This document shows, one piece after another, positions 9,732 through 18,330 of a DNA stretch of 64,000 nt. The stretch's first letter is position 1. Each line of letters starts with the position of its first letter. Origin of the DNA: Prolixibacteraceae bacterium. Lineage in GTDB: Bacteria; Bacteroidota; Bacteroidia; Bacteroidales; Prolixibacteraceae. The position numbers were made by a program, and so were the translations under genes. The notes beneath the pieces are model-generated. The model searched no databases and had not been told where the DNA came from. It was given only the letters and a program-made list of their open reading frames with translations. The stretch is taken from the NCBI GenBank assembly GCA_019163175.1, contig JAFLKN010000023.1:88735-152734 (forward strand). Reading direction: 5' to 3'.

Positions 9732-10109
9732 TTATTTAACTGCAATAGTTTCAATTTCAATCAGCGCACCCAACGGCAATTCCTTAACCGCGAAGGCCGC
9801 CCGAGCTGGGGCATTTTCAGCATAGAATCTGCCGTATACTTCATTCATTGCCTTGAAATTTACCATATCGCTGAGCAAACAGGTCGATTTTACTACATCA
9901 CTGTAATTGTAGCCAGCTTCGTTTAAAATTGCACCTATATTCTTCAAAACCTGCTCGGTTTGCTCCTGAATTCCTCCTTCAACAATTTTCATCGTCAGGG
10001 GATCGAGAGGTATCTGGCCCGAAACATAAAGTGTTCCATTCACTTCTACTGCCTGACTATATGGACCGATTGCAGCAGGTGCCTGATTGGTTTGTATGAT
10101 TCGCTTCAT
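9732..10109 (-). CDS. ridA: RidA family reactive enamine/imine deaminase
   Basis: Hydrolyses reactive 2-aminoacrylate-type enamines to keto acids and ammonia in the cytoplasm. The 125-residue product starts at MKRIIQTNQAPAAIGPYSQAV; the frame is open about 26 codons further upstream, but homology begins here. Conserved features are GPYSQAVEVNGTLYVSGQIPLDP, the catalytic-arginine segment PARAAFAVKELPLGALIEIE, and full RidA length. The gene is convergent with the TlpA-like gene and lies downstream of trxB on the same strand (97 bp gap). Confidence 0.93.
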   Translation of the reverse strand: MKRIIQTNQAPAAIGPYSQAVEVNGTLYVSGQIPLDPLTMKIVEGGIQEQTEQVLKNIGAILNEAGYNYSDVVKSTCLLSDMVNFKAMNEVYGRFYAENAPARAAFAVKELPLGALIEIETIAVK

Positions 10110-10206
10110 AGTTGAGAGATTGTAATTAATAATTCCAAAAATAAATAAAAAACCCGAGATTGAAGATTTAAATCTATCCCGGGTCATAATATTGTTAGGG
10201 TACTAA

Positions 10207-11205
10207 TTAACTGTGTTTTTCAGAAAGATATCGCTCCGCATCTATGGCTGCCATACAACCCGAACCTGCTGCTGTTACCGCCTGACGGTATTGTGAGTCC
10301 TGAACGTCGCCACAGGCAAATACACCAGCCACATTGGTTTTTGCAGTTCCCGGAATGGTTTTAATGTATCCGACTTCATCAGTGTCAATAAAATCTTTCA
10401 CAAAATCGGAATTAGGTTTATGGCCGATTGCAAGGAAAAATCCATCAATTTTAATGCTTACTTCTTCCTCTTCCGAAGTTCCTTTCTTTTTCCAAAGTAT
10501 CGCCCCTTCCACAACTCCATCGCCGGTTAAAGCTTTGGTCTGATGTTCCCACAATACTTCAATATTTTTTGTTTTCAATACCCGATCCTGCATCACCTTT
10601 GAAGCACGCAGTTCATTTCTACGGACAATAAGATAAACTTTATTGACTAGACCTGCCAGATAAATAGCTTCTTCTGCAGCAGTATCGCCACCACCAACCA
10701 CAGCAACATCTTTTCCGCGATAAAAGAAACCGTCACAGGTTGCGCAGGCAGAAACTCCACTTCCGGCGTACTTTTTCTCATCATCTATTCCCAGATATTT
10801 AGCAGTTGCACCAGTAGCCAATATTACCACTTCCGATTCAACAACTTTTGTCTCATCAATCCAAACTTTGTGCACAGGTCCTGAAAAATCAACTTTTGTT
10901 GCCAGTCCCCAACGAATGTCAGTTCCGAAACGAACGGCCTGAGCTTTCAGGTCTTCCATCATAACAGGGCCGGTTACACCCTCAGGATATCCCGGAAAGT
11001 TTTCAACTTCGGTAGTTGTAGTTAATTGTCCGCCCGGCTGAAGTCCTTCATACATTACAGGACTCATATTGGCACGCGCAGCATAAATTGCAGCAGTATA
11101 TCCTGCAGGTCCAGATCCGATTATAAGACATTTAACCTTTTCAACTTCTACATCCTGATTTGTGTTTTCAGCTTTCATATCATCAATATTTATTACTTTA
11201 AACAT
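10207..11205 (-). CDS. trxB: thioredoxin-disulfide reductase
   Basis: FAD/NADPH enzyme that reduces thioredoxin. Seen in order: FAD dinucleotide motif CLIIGSGPAGYTAAIYAAR, GQLTTTTEVENFPGYPEG, redox-active CATC in GVSACATCDGFFYRGK, NADPH motif VVGGGDTAAEEAIYLAG, and C-terminal FACGDVQDSQYRQAVTAAGSGC. The start is ambiguous. I chose the ATG at 11205 (MFKVINIDD); the ATG at 11178 (MKAENTNQD) is also plausible, and the longest open frame to 11277 would add a non-homologous hydrophobic leader. Confidence 0.95.
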   Translation of the reverse strand: MFKVINIDDMKAENTNQDVEVEKVKCLIIGSGPAGYTAAIYAARANMSPVMYEGLQPGGQLTTTTEVENFPGYPEGVTGPVMMEDLKAQAVRFGTDIRWGLATKVDFSGPVHKVWIDETKVVESEVVILATGATAKYLGIDDEKKYAGSGVSACATCDGFFYRGKDVAVVGGGDTAAEEAIYLAGLVNKVYLIVRRNELRASKVMQDRVLKTKNIEVLWEHQTKALTGDGVVEGAILWKKKGTSEEEEVSIKIDGFFLAIGHKPNSDFVKDFIDTDEVGYIKTIPGTAKTNVAGVFACGDVQDSQYRQAVTAAGSGCMAAIDAERYLSEKHS

Positions 11206-11277
11206 GGCGTTTTTTGTTTTGATTTTGTTTTTCAAAGTTACGAAACAAGTAATAAGTACCAACAGCCTTACAATCAA

Positions 11278-11980
11278 TAATTGTTATCTGCATATAGACA
11301 AAGCCGAACTTACTTTTCACTCATTTGCAAAAGAAATACCTATAGTCGATGATTAGCCAAAGTTATTGGCATCAACAGAATAAAGCCTAATTGAATACTA
11401 GCACAACACCCAAATACATCATAAAATATTAACTATTAATATGTTATCACAATAAGAAATTCAAAAAACCGTTCTTAAAAAGGTAACATTTATTAAGAAA
11501 TAAGTGTAAAAATGGATAGTAAAAACTATAAGTTATGGTAGCTCATAAAAGAATTCAAAGAATTAGGAAACAATCAAGGATTGCCTCTCCTACCGGGAAT
11601 TTATGGTTTTTTAGTGAAGAAAGTGCGATACGCCAATCTTCGGTAACTGAAAAGCAATTGATGAAAAATGAAAGGTTAAGTCCGTTTGACGAACACCTTA
11701 ACCGCAGCACTCCAGATATGTTGAAAAAACAAATGAATAAAAAAGAATGCTTATTCGTTGTCGATTGGCAAATGTCTGATACCTTCTGACCTAAACCATT
11801 CTATTAATCTTTACAAAAACCGTCAACCCAAAATTTTCAGTCCGATAAAATTTCATTCCGGAAGGAATAGAATATATTTTCGCTAGTATTTACAAACATT
11901 CTATCGAAAATCAAGTTCCATTACATCATCAACTAACAATCAGCCCGTTGATATCTATAGACAAAAAACCAATGATTTTT
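11278..11980. other. 700-bp gap with little or no coding content
   Basis: AT-rich stretch between divergent trxB and tRNA-Pro. The only open frame of note is the weak candidate at 11535-11789; no repeat or RNA fold was recognised otherwise. It should contain the trxB promoter on the minus strand. Confidence 0.5.
11535..11789 (+). CDS. small hypothetical protein (weak candidate)
   Basis: Possible 84-residue hydrophilic, basic protein starting MVAHKRIQRIRKQSRIASP. There is no recognisable domain, membrane segment or operon context, and no convincing promoter upstream. It may be a chance open frame in an otherwise non-coding gap. Confidence 0.25.
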   Translation: MVAHKRIQRIRKQSRIASPTGNLWFFSEESAIRQSSVTEKQLMKNERLSPFDEHLNRSTPDMLKKQMNKKECLFVVDWQMSDTF

Positions 11981-12011
11981 TTTGCATAACTAAAGAAGAT
12001 GGCTACTTTTG
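11981..12011 (+). promoter_or_regulatory. Bacteroidota housekeeping promoter for tRNA-Pro
   Basis: TTTG at 11981-11984, a 19-bp spacer, then TACTTTTG at 12004-12011 exactly match the Bacteroidota -33/-7 consensus (TTTG-N19-TAnnTTTG), 14 bp before the mature tRNA. It provides an internal reference for what a normal promoter looks like in this genome. Confidence 0.85.
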
Positions 12012-12025
12012 CACGCACAAAAGTT

Positions 12026-12099
12026 CGGGGTGTAGCGCAGCCTGGTAGCGTATCCGTCTGGGGGGCGGGGGGTCGCAAGTTCAAATCTTGTCACCCCGA
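12026..12099 (+). tRNA. tRNA-Pro (anticodon GGG)
   Basis: 74-nt cloverleaf: acceptor CGGGGTG/CACCCCG, D arm GCGC..GCGT with AGCCTGGTA loop, anticodon stem TCCGT/GCGGG with loop CTGGGGG (anticodon GGG), T arm GCAAG/CTTGT with loop TTCAAAT, discriminator A. The 3' CCA is not encoded. No integrase or duplicated 3' end is seen nearby, so it is not acting as an integration site here. Confidence 0.95.
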
Positions 12100-12160
12100 C
12101 TTATTGGTACTAAAAATCAATAACTTACAAAGTTAAGTACCTAATTTTGTACAAATAAGG

Positions 12161-12190
12161 AAAAGGTTGTCAATTTTGGCAACCTTTTTT
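12161..12190 (+). terminator. terminator downstream of tRNA-Pro
   Basis: Hairpin AAAAGGTTG / CAACCTTTT with a 10-nt loop, ending in a T6 run, about 60 bp after the tRNA. Confidence 0.85.
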
Positions 12191-12286
12191 GTTTGAAGCA
12201 CACCAGTTTATTGGTCCTGATCTCAAACTTTTTCCGTTCATTTGAGTATAGATTATCGACTAAGTCTTCTATTTATCTGAAATAAG

Positions 12287-12847
12287 TTGAAACTCTTCAT
12301 CAAATATATGGTCTCGCTGCGCTGCAAAATGGCAGTGAAATCGGAGTTGGATAAACTTGGACTTCATTATGCTAAGATTGAATTGGGCGAAGTCGAGATC
12401 ATGGAAGACATTTCGGATGAACAGCATAACCAACTAAAATATTCGTTGTTGCAATCGGGACTTGAACTCATGGACGATCAACGGTCTATTCTGATTGAAA
12501 GAATAAAAAATACCATTGTAGAAATGGTTCATTATGCCGATGAACTGCCGAAAGTGAATTTTTCTGACTATTTAAGCGATAAGCTTAAACACGATTATAC
12601 ATACCTGGCTAATCTATTCTCAGAAGTAACCGGTGTCACCATCGAACATTACATTATTGCCCATAAAATTGAAAGGGTAAAAGAACTACTACTCTACGAT
12701 GAGCTCAATCTGACTGAAATATCGTACAAACTAAATTACAGTAGCGTTGCTCATCTGTCCAATCAATTCAAAAAAGTGACCGGGCTGACTCCTTCCTTTT
12801 TCAAGCATCTTAAAAACAAAAGATTAACAGCACTCGATGATGTGTGA
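12287..12847 (+). CDS. AraC-family-like HTH regulator, paralog 1 (TTG start)
   Basis: 186-residue transcription regulator. Residues 1-50 (KYMVSLRCKMAVKSELDKLG to LGEVEIMED) look like a small ferredoxin-like/HMA-type fold; related proteins have MVCxRC, but here the first cysteine is serine (MVSLRC). Residues about 80-180 are a two-helix-turn-helix AraC DNA-binding domain (LTEISYKLNYSSVAHLSNQFKKVTGLTPSFFKHLK). It starts with TTG at 12287: the paralog at 13516 aligns from the same residue and also uses TTG, which supports this start. It is not preceded by the regulon motif, unlike its paralog. Confidence 0.85.
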   Translation: MKLFIKYMVSLRCKMAVKSELDKLGLHYAKIELGEVEIMEDISDEQHNQLKYSLLQSGLELMDDQRSILIERIKNTIVEMVHYADELPKVNFSDYLSDKLKHDYTYLANLFSEVTGVTIEHYIIAHKIERVKELLLYDELNLTEISYKLNYSSVAHLSNQFKKVTGLTPSFFKHLKNKRLTALDDV

Positions 12848-12906
12848 ATGATGTAAGTATTTTCTAAAATTGTATAACAGCAAAAACGAAAATACGCTGA
12901 CCTTTG
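12842..12906 (+). promoter_or_regulatory. stress-regulon promoter, copy 1
   Basis: GTGTGAATGATGTAAG (12842-12857), then GTATAAC (12872-12878); the TGTAAC-like boxes start 21 bp apart. CCTTTG follows, with TTTG at 12903-12906, 31 bp after the second box. It overlaps the stop codon of the upstream AraC-like gene and reads into the lmo0937-like gene (ATG 12938). Confidence 0.8.
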
Positions 12907-12937
12907 ATTGATAAAATAACATTTAAAACTATCAATC

Positions 12938-13093
12938 ATGGGAAATTTACTTTATGTCATCGCAGTTATATTAATTATTGCATGGATAATTGGTTTTGTT
13001 GGGTACAGTGCCGGAGGCATCATTCATGTTCTGTTGGTTATTGCCATTGTTGCCATTATTCTTCGCGTAATTCAAGGCCGAAGAGTGCTTTAA
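12938..13093 (+). CDS. lmo0937-family small membrane protein
   Basis: 51-residue membrane protein: MGNLLYVIAVILIIAWIIGF, then VGYSAGGIIHVLLVIAIVAI and a short basic tail (RVIQGRRVL). It has two transmembrane helices with a Gly-rich turn, matching the lmo0937/DUF5670-type family. Such proteins are typically stress-induced and functionally uncharacterised. It lies 32 bp after the -7 box of regulon promoter copy 1. Confidence 0.9.
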   Translation: MGNLLYVIAVILIIAWIIGFVGYSAGGIIHVLLVIAIVAIILRVIQGRRVL

Positions 13094-13178
13094 ACTCGTC
13101 ACTTTCCTTTATTCCACCCCTCATTTTTTCTAACCCAAAAGCAACATTTTTTTCCAAACACATAAAGAAAATAAAATT

Positions 13179-13400
13179 ATGCGATTAAGAACATTAGGCA
13201 TTGTATTGTCAGTAATTGGTCTGTTAATGATCATTTATACCGGATTCAACTATGTGACTACTGAAAAAGTGGTTGATTTAGGCCCGATAAAAATTAATGC
13301 AGAAAAGAATCACCCGGTACAATGGTCGCCAATTGTTGGTGTGGTATTGCTGGCAGGTGGTATTTTGATTGTATTTACCGACAAAAAAGCTAAAGTCTGA
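13179..13400 (+). CDS. small two-helix membrane protein
   Basis: 73 residues: hydrophobic helix LGIVLSVIGLLMIIYTGFNY, a short extracytoplasmic segment with EKVVDLGPIKINAEKNH, a second helix PIVGVVLLAGGILIVF, and a basic end. It resembles small conserved membrane proteins of Bacteroidota that accompany stress loci; function unknown. It is probably co-transcribed with the lmo0937-like gene (85-bp gap) from regulon promoter copy 1. Confidence 0.8.
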   Translation: MRLRTLGIVLSVIGLLMIIYTGFNYVTTEKVVDLGPIKINAEKNHPVQWSPIVGVVLLAGGILIVFTDKKAKV

Positions 13401-13421
13401 AAAACTACAATTCTGCCAAAT

Positions 13422-13486
13422 GTGTGAATTGTGTAACTTATTCGCAAAGTTGTGTAACATTCACAGTAGAAATAGGTGCACCTTTG
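13422..13486 (+). promoter_or_regulatory. stress-regulon promoter, copy 2 (before AraC-kinase-RR operon)
   Basis: Best copy of the motif: GTGTGAATTGTGTAAC (13422-13437) and a second GTGTAAC (13452-13458). The two GTGTAAC boxes are identical and 21 bp apart; TTTG at 13483-13486 is 31 bp from the second. It implies autoregulation of the operon starting at 13516. Confidence 0.85.
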
Positions 13487-13515
13487 ACCGTACTGGTATT
13501 AAACGATAAAGAAAC

Positions 13516-14082
13516 TTGAAAATCTACATCAAATACATGGTGAGCAACCGCTGTAAAATGGCGGTGAAAGAAGAGTTGAAAAAGCTTGGCTTGCATTTTA
13601 TTGTGGTTGATCTTGGTGAAGTTGAAATCATGGAAAACCTTACTTCAGAAATGCATGACCAGGTAAAAGTGGCCTTATTTAATTCAGGATTTGAATTGAT
13701 TGACGACAAACGTGCAGTATTGATTGAGCGGATAAAAAACGTCATCATCGAAATGGTACATCATACCGACGAGTTAATTAAAACCAACTTCTCGGTATTT
13801 CTGAGCGAAAAACTAAACCACGATTATACCTACCTGGCCAATTTATTTTCTGAAGTGCAAGGAACCACAATCGAGCAGTTCATCATCATGCATAAAATTG
13901 AGCGGATAAAGGAATTAATCATTTATGGCGAAGAAAATATAACTGAGATAGCCTGGAGAATGAACTACAGTAGTGTGGCTCATTTATCCAACCAATTTAA
14001 AAAAGTTACCGGACTTTCTCCTTCCCATTTCAAGCAATTGAAAGGCAAAAGACGAAGCCCAATCGAGGACATCGGAAATTAA
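13516..14082 (+). CDS. AraC-family-like HTH regulator, paralog 2 (TTG start)
   Basis: 188-residue paralog of the gene at 12287, with the same architecture. The N-terminal ferredoxin-like domain again has serine in place of the first cysteine (MVSNRCKMAVKEELKKLGLH); the C-terminal AraC domain contains ITEIAWRMNYSSVAHLSNQFKKVTGLSPSHFKQLK. TTG start at 13516, 30 bp after the -7 box of regulon promoter copy 2. It heads an operon with the hybrid kinase (29-bp gap) and response regulator, so it may act downstream of that signalling pathway. It is my first candidate for the protein that binds the 21-bp-spaced direct repeat; that link is inference. Confidence 0.87.
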   Translation: MKIYIKYMVSNRCKMAVKEELKKLGLHFIVVDLGEVEIMENLTSEMHDQVKVALFNSGFELIDDKRAVLIERIKNVIIEMVHHTDELIKTNFSVFLSEKLNHDYTYLANLFSEVQGTTIEQFIIMHKIERIKELIIYGEENITEIAWRMNYSSVAHLSNQFKKVTGLSPSHFKQLKGKRRSPIEDIGN

Positions 14083-14111
14083 AGGATAGTACCAGTGCAA
14101 AAAGATAAAAC

Positions 14112-17069
14112 ATGAAAAGAACACAATCTCACGATTCGATATATGCCAGTAGTTTGATCGAAGCCAGTCTCGATCCGTTGATTGCCATCAACATGGATGG
14201 TAAAATCACAGATATGAATCAGGCTAAGATAAAAATCACCGGAATAGAGCGCGAAAAACTCATTGGCAGCAACTTCTACGATTATTTTACCGAACCTCAA
14301 AAGGCCCGTGAAGTCTATGAAGAAGTGTTTGCTAAGGGATCGATTACCAACTTTCCACTTACATTTCATCACAAAGACGGCAAACTGACCGATGTGCTTT
14401 TTAACGGATCGGTTTACAAGGATGAAAAAGGGAATGTACTGGGCGCAGTAGTGGTTGCCCGCGATATTACTGAACAAAAATGGGCCAAAGAGCTGCAAAT
14501 TGCCAACAAAGAACTGGCCTTTCAGAACGATGAAAAGGAAAAGCGTGCAGCCGAATTAATCATTGCGAACAAAGAGCTGGCTTTTCAAAGCAACGAAAAG
14601 GGAAAACGGGCTGACGAATTACAAATTGCCAATATAGAATTGGCATTTCAAAGGGATGAAAAGGGAAAGCGAGCTGACGAATTGCAAATTGCAAATAAAG
14701 AACTGGCCTTTCAAAATAATGAAAAAGAAAAACGTGCTGCTGAGCTGATTATAGCCAACAAAGAACTGGCTTTTCAGAATAAAGAGAAAGAGAAACGTGC
14801 ACACGAACTTAGCATTGCAAACGCAGAACTCATCTACCAAAATGAGGAAAAAGGAAAACGTGCCGCAGAATTGATTATAGCCAACAAAGAACTGGCTTTT
14901 CAGAACGAAGAAAAGAAAAAACGAGCTGACGAACTAGTCATTGCCAACAAAGAACTGGTTTTTCAGAACCATGAAAAAGGAAAAATGGCCGATGAGTTAA
15001 TCCTCACCGACAATGAACTTATTTATCAGATTCGGGAAAAAGAAAAAGGAGAAATAGCCAATATTGAGCTGGAAGCCATCAGCGAGTCGTTGAAACTGGC
15101 ATCGCAATATTCGCTCAGTTTAATTGAAGCAAGTCGCGACCCATTAATTGTGATTAGCCCCAGAGGTAAGATAACCGACATGAATGAAGCTCTTGTAAAT
15201 ATTACCGGGATTGCCCGTAAAGAGCTGAAAGGAACCGACTTTTTCGACTATTTTACCGAACCCCAAAAAGCACGTGAAGTTTATCAGGAGGTATTTGCCA
15301 ATGGTTCGGTGGCCGATTGGCCGCTTACTTTGCGTAATGCCAATGGGAAACTTACCGACGTATTATTTAACGGGTCGGTTTACAAAGACGATCACAGGAA
15401 TGTATTGGGTGTTGTAATTGTTGCACGCGATGTAACCGAACAAAAACGAATTGCAGGTGAGTTAACCGAAGCTATAGTTTTTGCTGAGCTGGCTGTTGGA
15501 ATTGCCGAAGAGGCCAAGCAAAAAGCCGAAAGTGCAACCTTGATTGCCGAAAATGCAGTGAAGGCCAAACAGCAATTTTTGTCGAACATGAGTCACGAGA
15601 TACGCACACCTATGAATGCGATTATCGGATTCACCAAAGTGCTGCTTAAAACCGAATTGACTGCCAAACAAAAAGAATACCTGATTGCCATAAAGATGAG
15701 TGGCGATGCCTTAATTGTACTGATTAACGACATACTCGATCTGGCCAAAGTGGATGCCGGAAAGATGAATTTTGAACAAACGCCTTTTAAAATGGCCATG
15801 TCGATATCAGCCATGCTTCATTTGTTTGAAACCAAAATTCAGGAGAAAAATTTAAAGCTAATCAGGGAATACGACAAGAATATTCCGGAAGTATTGATTG
15901 GCGACCCAGTTAGATTACACCAGATTATTTTAAACCTGGTAAGCAATGCCGTAAAATTTACAAGCAAAGGAAAAATAACAGTCAGCGTAAATTTGCTAAG
16001 CGAAGACGAAAAGCAGGCAACCATTCAATTTGCAGTTACCGACACTGGTATAGGAATACCCGAAAATAAAATCGGAAAAATATTCGAGAACTTTCAGCAG
16101 GCTTCGAGTGGCACTTCGCGTTTGTACGGAGGAACCGGACTGGGATTAGCCATTGTGAAACAATTGGTCGAACCTCAAGGAGGGACAATCCATGTAACCA
16201 GTAAGCTTAACGAAGGGTCAACCTTCAGCTTTATATTGAGTTTCCTGAAAACCAATGCTGATGCCGAGATGGAATCGGAAATTCTTGAATTAGACGGTGA
16301 ACTGAAAAATATAAGTGTTTTGGTGGTTGAAGATATAACCCTCAACCAGTTGCTAATGAAAACCCTGCTCGACGACTTTGGCTTTGAACGCGATGTGGCC
16401 GATAATGGAAAAATTGCGATTGAAAAACTTCAGCATAAAGCGTACGATGTTATTCTGATGGATTTACAGATGCCCGAAATGAATGGCTTTGAGGCCACCG
16501 ATTACATCCGCAATACTATGAAATCGAACATTCCGATTATTGCATTGACTGCCGATGTTACCACAGTTGATTTGGCTAAATGCAAGGCAGTTGGCATGAA
16601 CGATTACATTGCCAAACCCGTTGACGAACGTATTTTATACAGTAAAATAATTGGTTTGGTCAAGCGTAAAGCTGTAGAGGAAATCGTTATTAAAGTTGAA
16701 AACACGATAAAGAGATGTATCGATCTGGACTATTTAAATCACCGCACCAAATCGCATCCGAAATTGATGATGGAAATGATTTCGGCTTACCTGGAACAAA
16801 CACCACCATTAATTCTTGCAATGAAACAGGGCTTGATTAATAAGGACTGGGATATGTTGTATGCTTCGGCGCATAAAATAATCCCTTCGTTTTCTATCAT
16901 GGGAATAAGTATCGATTTCGAGAACATGGCAAAAAAAATTCAGGAATATGCCATTACACAGAAGCAGGCCGAGGGAATACCTGATTTGGTGCTGGAGATT
17001 GAAAAAATATGTTTGCAGGCTTGTATTGAACTGGAAGAAGAATTTAACCGAATTAAAAATAGGAACTGA
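14112..17069 (+). CDS. hybrid sensor histidine kinase (PAS - coiled coil - PAS - HisKA - HATPase - REC - Hpt)
   Basis: 985-residue soluble kinase with no transmembrane segment visible. Order: PAS 1 (about 12-122), nine 21-residue coiled-coil repeats (125-313), PAS 2 (about 335-448) closely similar to PAS 1 (both contain DYFTEPQKAREVY and GKLTDVLFNGSVYKD), a helical linker, HisKA with phospho-His about 495 (NMSHEIRTPMNAIIGF), HATPase (VTDTGIGIPENKIG, YGGTGLGLAIV), REC with Asp about 784 (VILMDLQMPEMNG), and a C-terminal Hpt with His about 921 (YASAHKIIPS). All phosphorelay residues are present, so it can pass phosphate to a separate regulator, presumably the next gene. Confidence 0.95.
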   Translation: MKRTQSHDSIYASSLIEASLDPLIAINMDGKITDMNQAKIKITGIEREKLIGSNFYDYFTEPQKAREVYEEVFAKGSITNFPLTFHHKDGKLTDVLFNGSVYKDEKGNVLGAVVVARDITEQKWAKELQIANKELAFQNDEKEKRAAELIIANKELAFQSNEKGKRADELQIANIELAFQRDEKGKRADELQIANKELAFQNNEKEKRAAELIIANKELAFQNKEKEKRAHELSIANAELIYQNEEKGKRAAELIIANKELAFQNEEKKKRADELVIANKELVFQNHEKGKMADELILTDNELIYQIREKEKGEIANIELEAISESLKLASQYSLSLIEASRDPLIVISPRGKITDMNEALVNITGIARKELKGTDFFDYFTEPQKAREVYQEVFANGSVADWPLTLRNANGKLTDVLFNGSVYKDDHRNVLGVVIVARDVTEQKRIAGELTEAIVFAELAVGIAEEAKQKAESATLIAENAVKAKQQFLSNMSHEIRTPMNAIIGFTKVLLKTELTAKQKEYLIAIKMSGDALIVLINDILDLAKVDAGKMNFEQTPFKMAMSISAMLHLFETKIQEKNLKLIREYDKNIPEVLIGDPVRLHQIILNLVSNAVKFTSKGKITVSVNLLSEDEKQATIQFAVTDTGIGIPENKIGKIFENFQQASSGTSRLYGGTGLGLAIVKQLVEPQGGTIHVTSKLNEGSTFSFILSFLKTNADAEMESEILELDGELKNISVLVVEDITLNQLLMKTLLDDFGFERDVADNGKIAIEKLQHKAYDVILMDLQMPEMNGFEATDYIRNTMKSNIPIIALTADVTTVDLAKCKAVGMNDYIAKPVDERILYSKIIGLVKRKAVEEIVIKVENTIKRCIDLDYLNHRTKSHPKLMMEMISAYLEQTPPLILAMKQGLINKDWDMLYASAHKIIPSFSIMGISIDFENMAKKIQEYAITQKQAEGIPDLVLEIEKICLQACIELEEEFNRIKNRN
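14484..15050 (+). repeat. nine 63-bp in-frame repeats in the kinase gene
   Basis: Nine tandem units of 63 bp encode 21-residue (three-heptad) repeats of the form ADELQIANKELAFQNEEKGKR. Units differ at the DNA level but keep ELxIANKELxFQ. They form a long parallel coiled coil between the two PAS domains. Confidence 0.95.
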
Positions 17070-17500
17070 TGATTGACGAGAAGATTAAACTGTTTTTGGT
17101 TGATGACGATGCCGTGTATTTGAAATTGCTTGAGATAGAATTCCTTGAACATGGCGATTTTGAGATTGAGACTTATGCAACCGGAGAACTTTGCCTGCAA
17201 AATCTGCAACATGTGCCGGATGTGGTTGTACTGGATTATTACCTCGACGGAATTGATAAAAACGCGATGAATGGCATTGAGACTTTGGATAAGATAAAGG
17301 CCGTAAATCCGAATATTTCGGTGATTATGCTTTCATCTCAGGATAGTATTGACGTGGCCGTAAATTGTATGCACCACTTGGCTTACGACTATGTGATGAA
17401 AAGCGAAACAGCTTTTCTCCGTTTAAAGAAAAATATTACAACCATCTTCAGTTTCCAAAAAATGGAAAAACAATTGAGGTGGTATATGGATCGGATGTAA
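17069..17500 (+). CDS. single-domain response regulator
   Basis: 143-residue receiver domain with no output domain. Acidic pocket FLVDDDAVYLKLLE, phosphoacceptor Asp about 56 in VVVLDYYLDG, switch Ser in VIMLSSQDS, and a conserved Lys in YVMKSETAF. Its ATG overlaps the kinase stop codon by one base (TGATG), so it is translationally coupled and is the probable phosphorelay partner. A response regulator with only a receiver may act by protein contact, perhaps on the AraC-like protein two genes upstream. Confidence 0.93.
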   Translation: MIDEKIKLFLVDDDAVYLKLLEIEFLEHGDFEIETYATGELCLQNLQHVPDVVVLDYYLDGIDKNAMNGIETLDKIKAVNPNISVIMLSSQDSIDVAVNCMHHLAYDYVMKSETAFLRLKKNITTIFSFQKMEKQLRWYMDRM

Positions 17501-17529
17501 ACATGCAGTTTCCGGAAGGTGTGCGGAAA

Positions 17530-18330
17530 AGGAATATCGTAAGGAACGATGCAGGAGGCATCGCATGTGTATAGAAAACAAATGACCAAAGCAATTATCG
17601 ACCCCGCCGAGAGTAAACATGAGGATTAAATCATGCAAAACATTCAACCACATTCGTGGTTGGCGATGACATTATTTATTTTATTCCCCAGGCATTGATT
17701 ATAGGACTATTCACATTCAATCGCTTCGCGATTTGTTTGCCTCCGGACAATGGTACAATGAGTCCCAAACGGGCGAAACCCGTTTAATTTGAATAGCCAC
17801 AGGTGAAACCTGTGGGAACGAAAACCCACCAAGCCCCACAACCCCGGATGGGGTTGAACAATACCGGCAAATAACCGGGTTCATAACATTCAACCCCTCG
17901 CGGGGTTGCGTTCGTCAATATCAACGTAATTTTCCATGGGTTTTACCACATGGCTATTCACATTCAATCGCTTCGCGATTTACGCTGCCTCCGGGCAATG
18001 GTACAATGCGACCCAAACGGGTGAAACCCGTTTAATGTGAATAGCCACAGGTGAAACCTGTGGGAACGAAAACCCACCAAGCCCCCAACCCCGAATGGGG
18101 TTGAACAATACTAGCAAATAATTGGATTATAACATTCAACCCCTCGCGGGGTTGCGTTCGTCAATATCAACGTAATTTTCCATGGGTTTTACCACATGGC
18201 TATTCACATTTAATCGCTTCGCGATTTACGCTGCCTCCGGGCAATGTTAGAATGCGACACAAACGGGTGAAACCCGTTTAATTTGAATAGCCACAGGTGA
18301 AACCTGTGGGAATGAAAATCCACCATCCTT
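17530..18330. repeat. REP-like palindromic repeat cluster, left
   Basis: Non-coding tandem of a roughly 246-bp unit. TATTCACATTCAATCGCTTC starts at 17708 and 17955, with a near-identical start (TTCACATTTAATCG) at 18201. Each unit carries several short palindromes: AATCGCTTCGCGATT, ACGGGTGAAACCCGT, CACAGGTGAAACCTGTG, CAACCCCGNATGGGGTTG and CAACCCCTCGCGGGGTTG. The same modules recur at 22.1-22.5 kb beside a Y1 transposase. Open frames here are by-products of the repeats. Confidence 0.88.

Noticed and set aside
12026..12099. tRNA-Pro as a genomic-island attachment site
   Set aside because: No integrase or repeated tRNA 3' end was found, and the cassette arrays begin more than 11 kb away.
14484..15050. 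63-bp tandem repeats considered as non-coding satellite or CRISPR
   Set aside because: In-frame within the kinase gene, encoding heptads; fully explained by a coiled coil.
17708..18330. Possible CRISPR array because of regular repeats
   Set aside because: The 246-bp period, conserved spacers and internal palindromes are those of tandem REP-like units; there are no 25-40 bp repeats with unique spacers and no cas gene.
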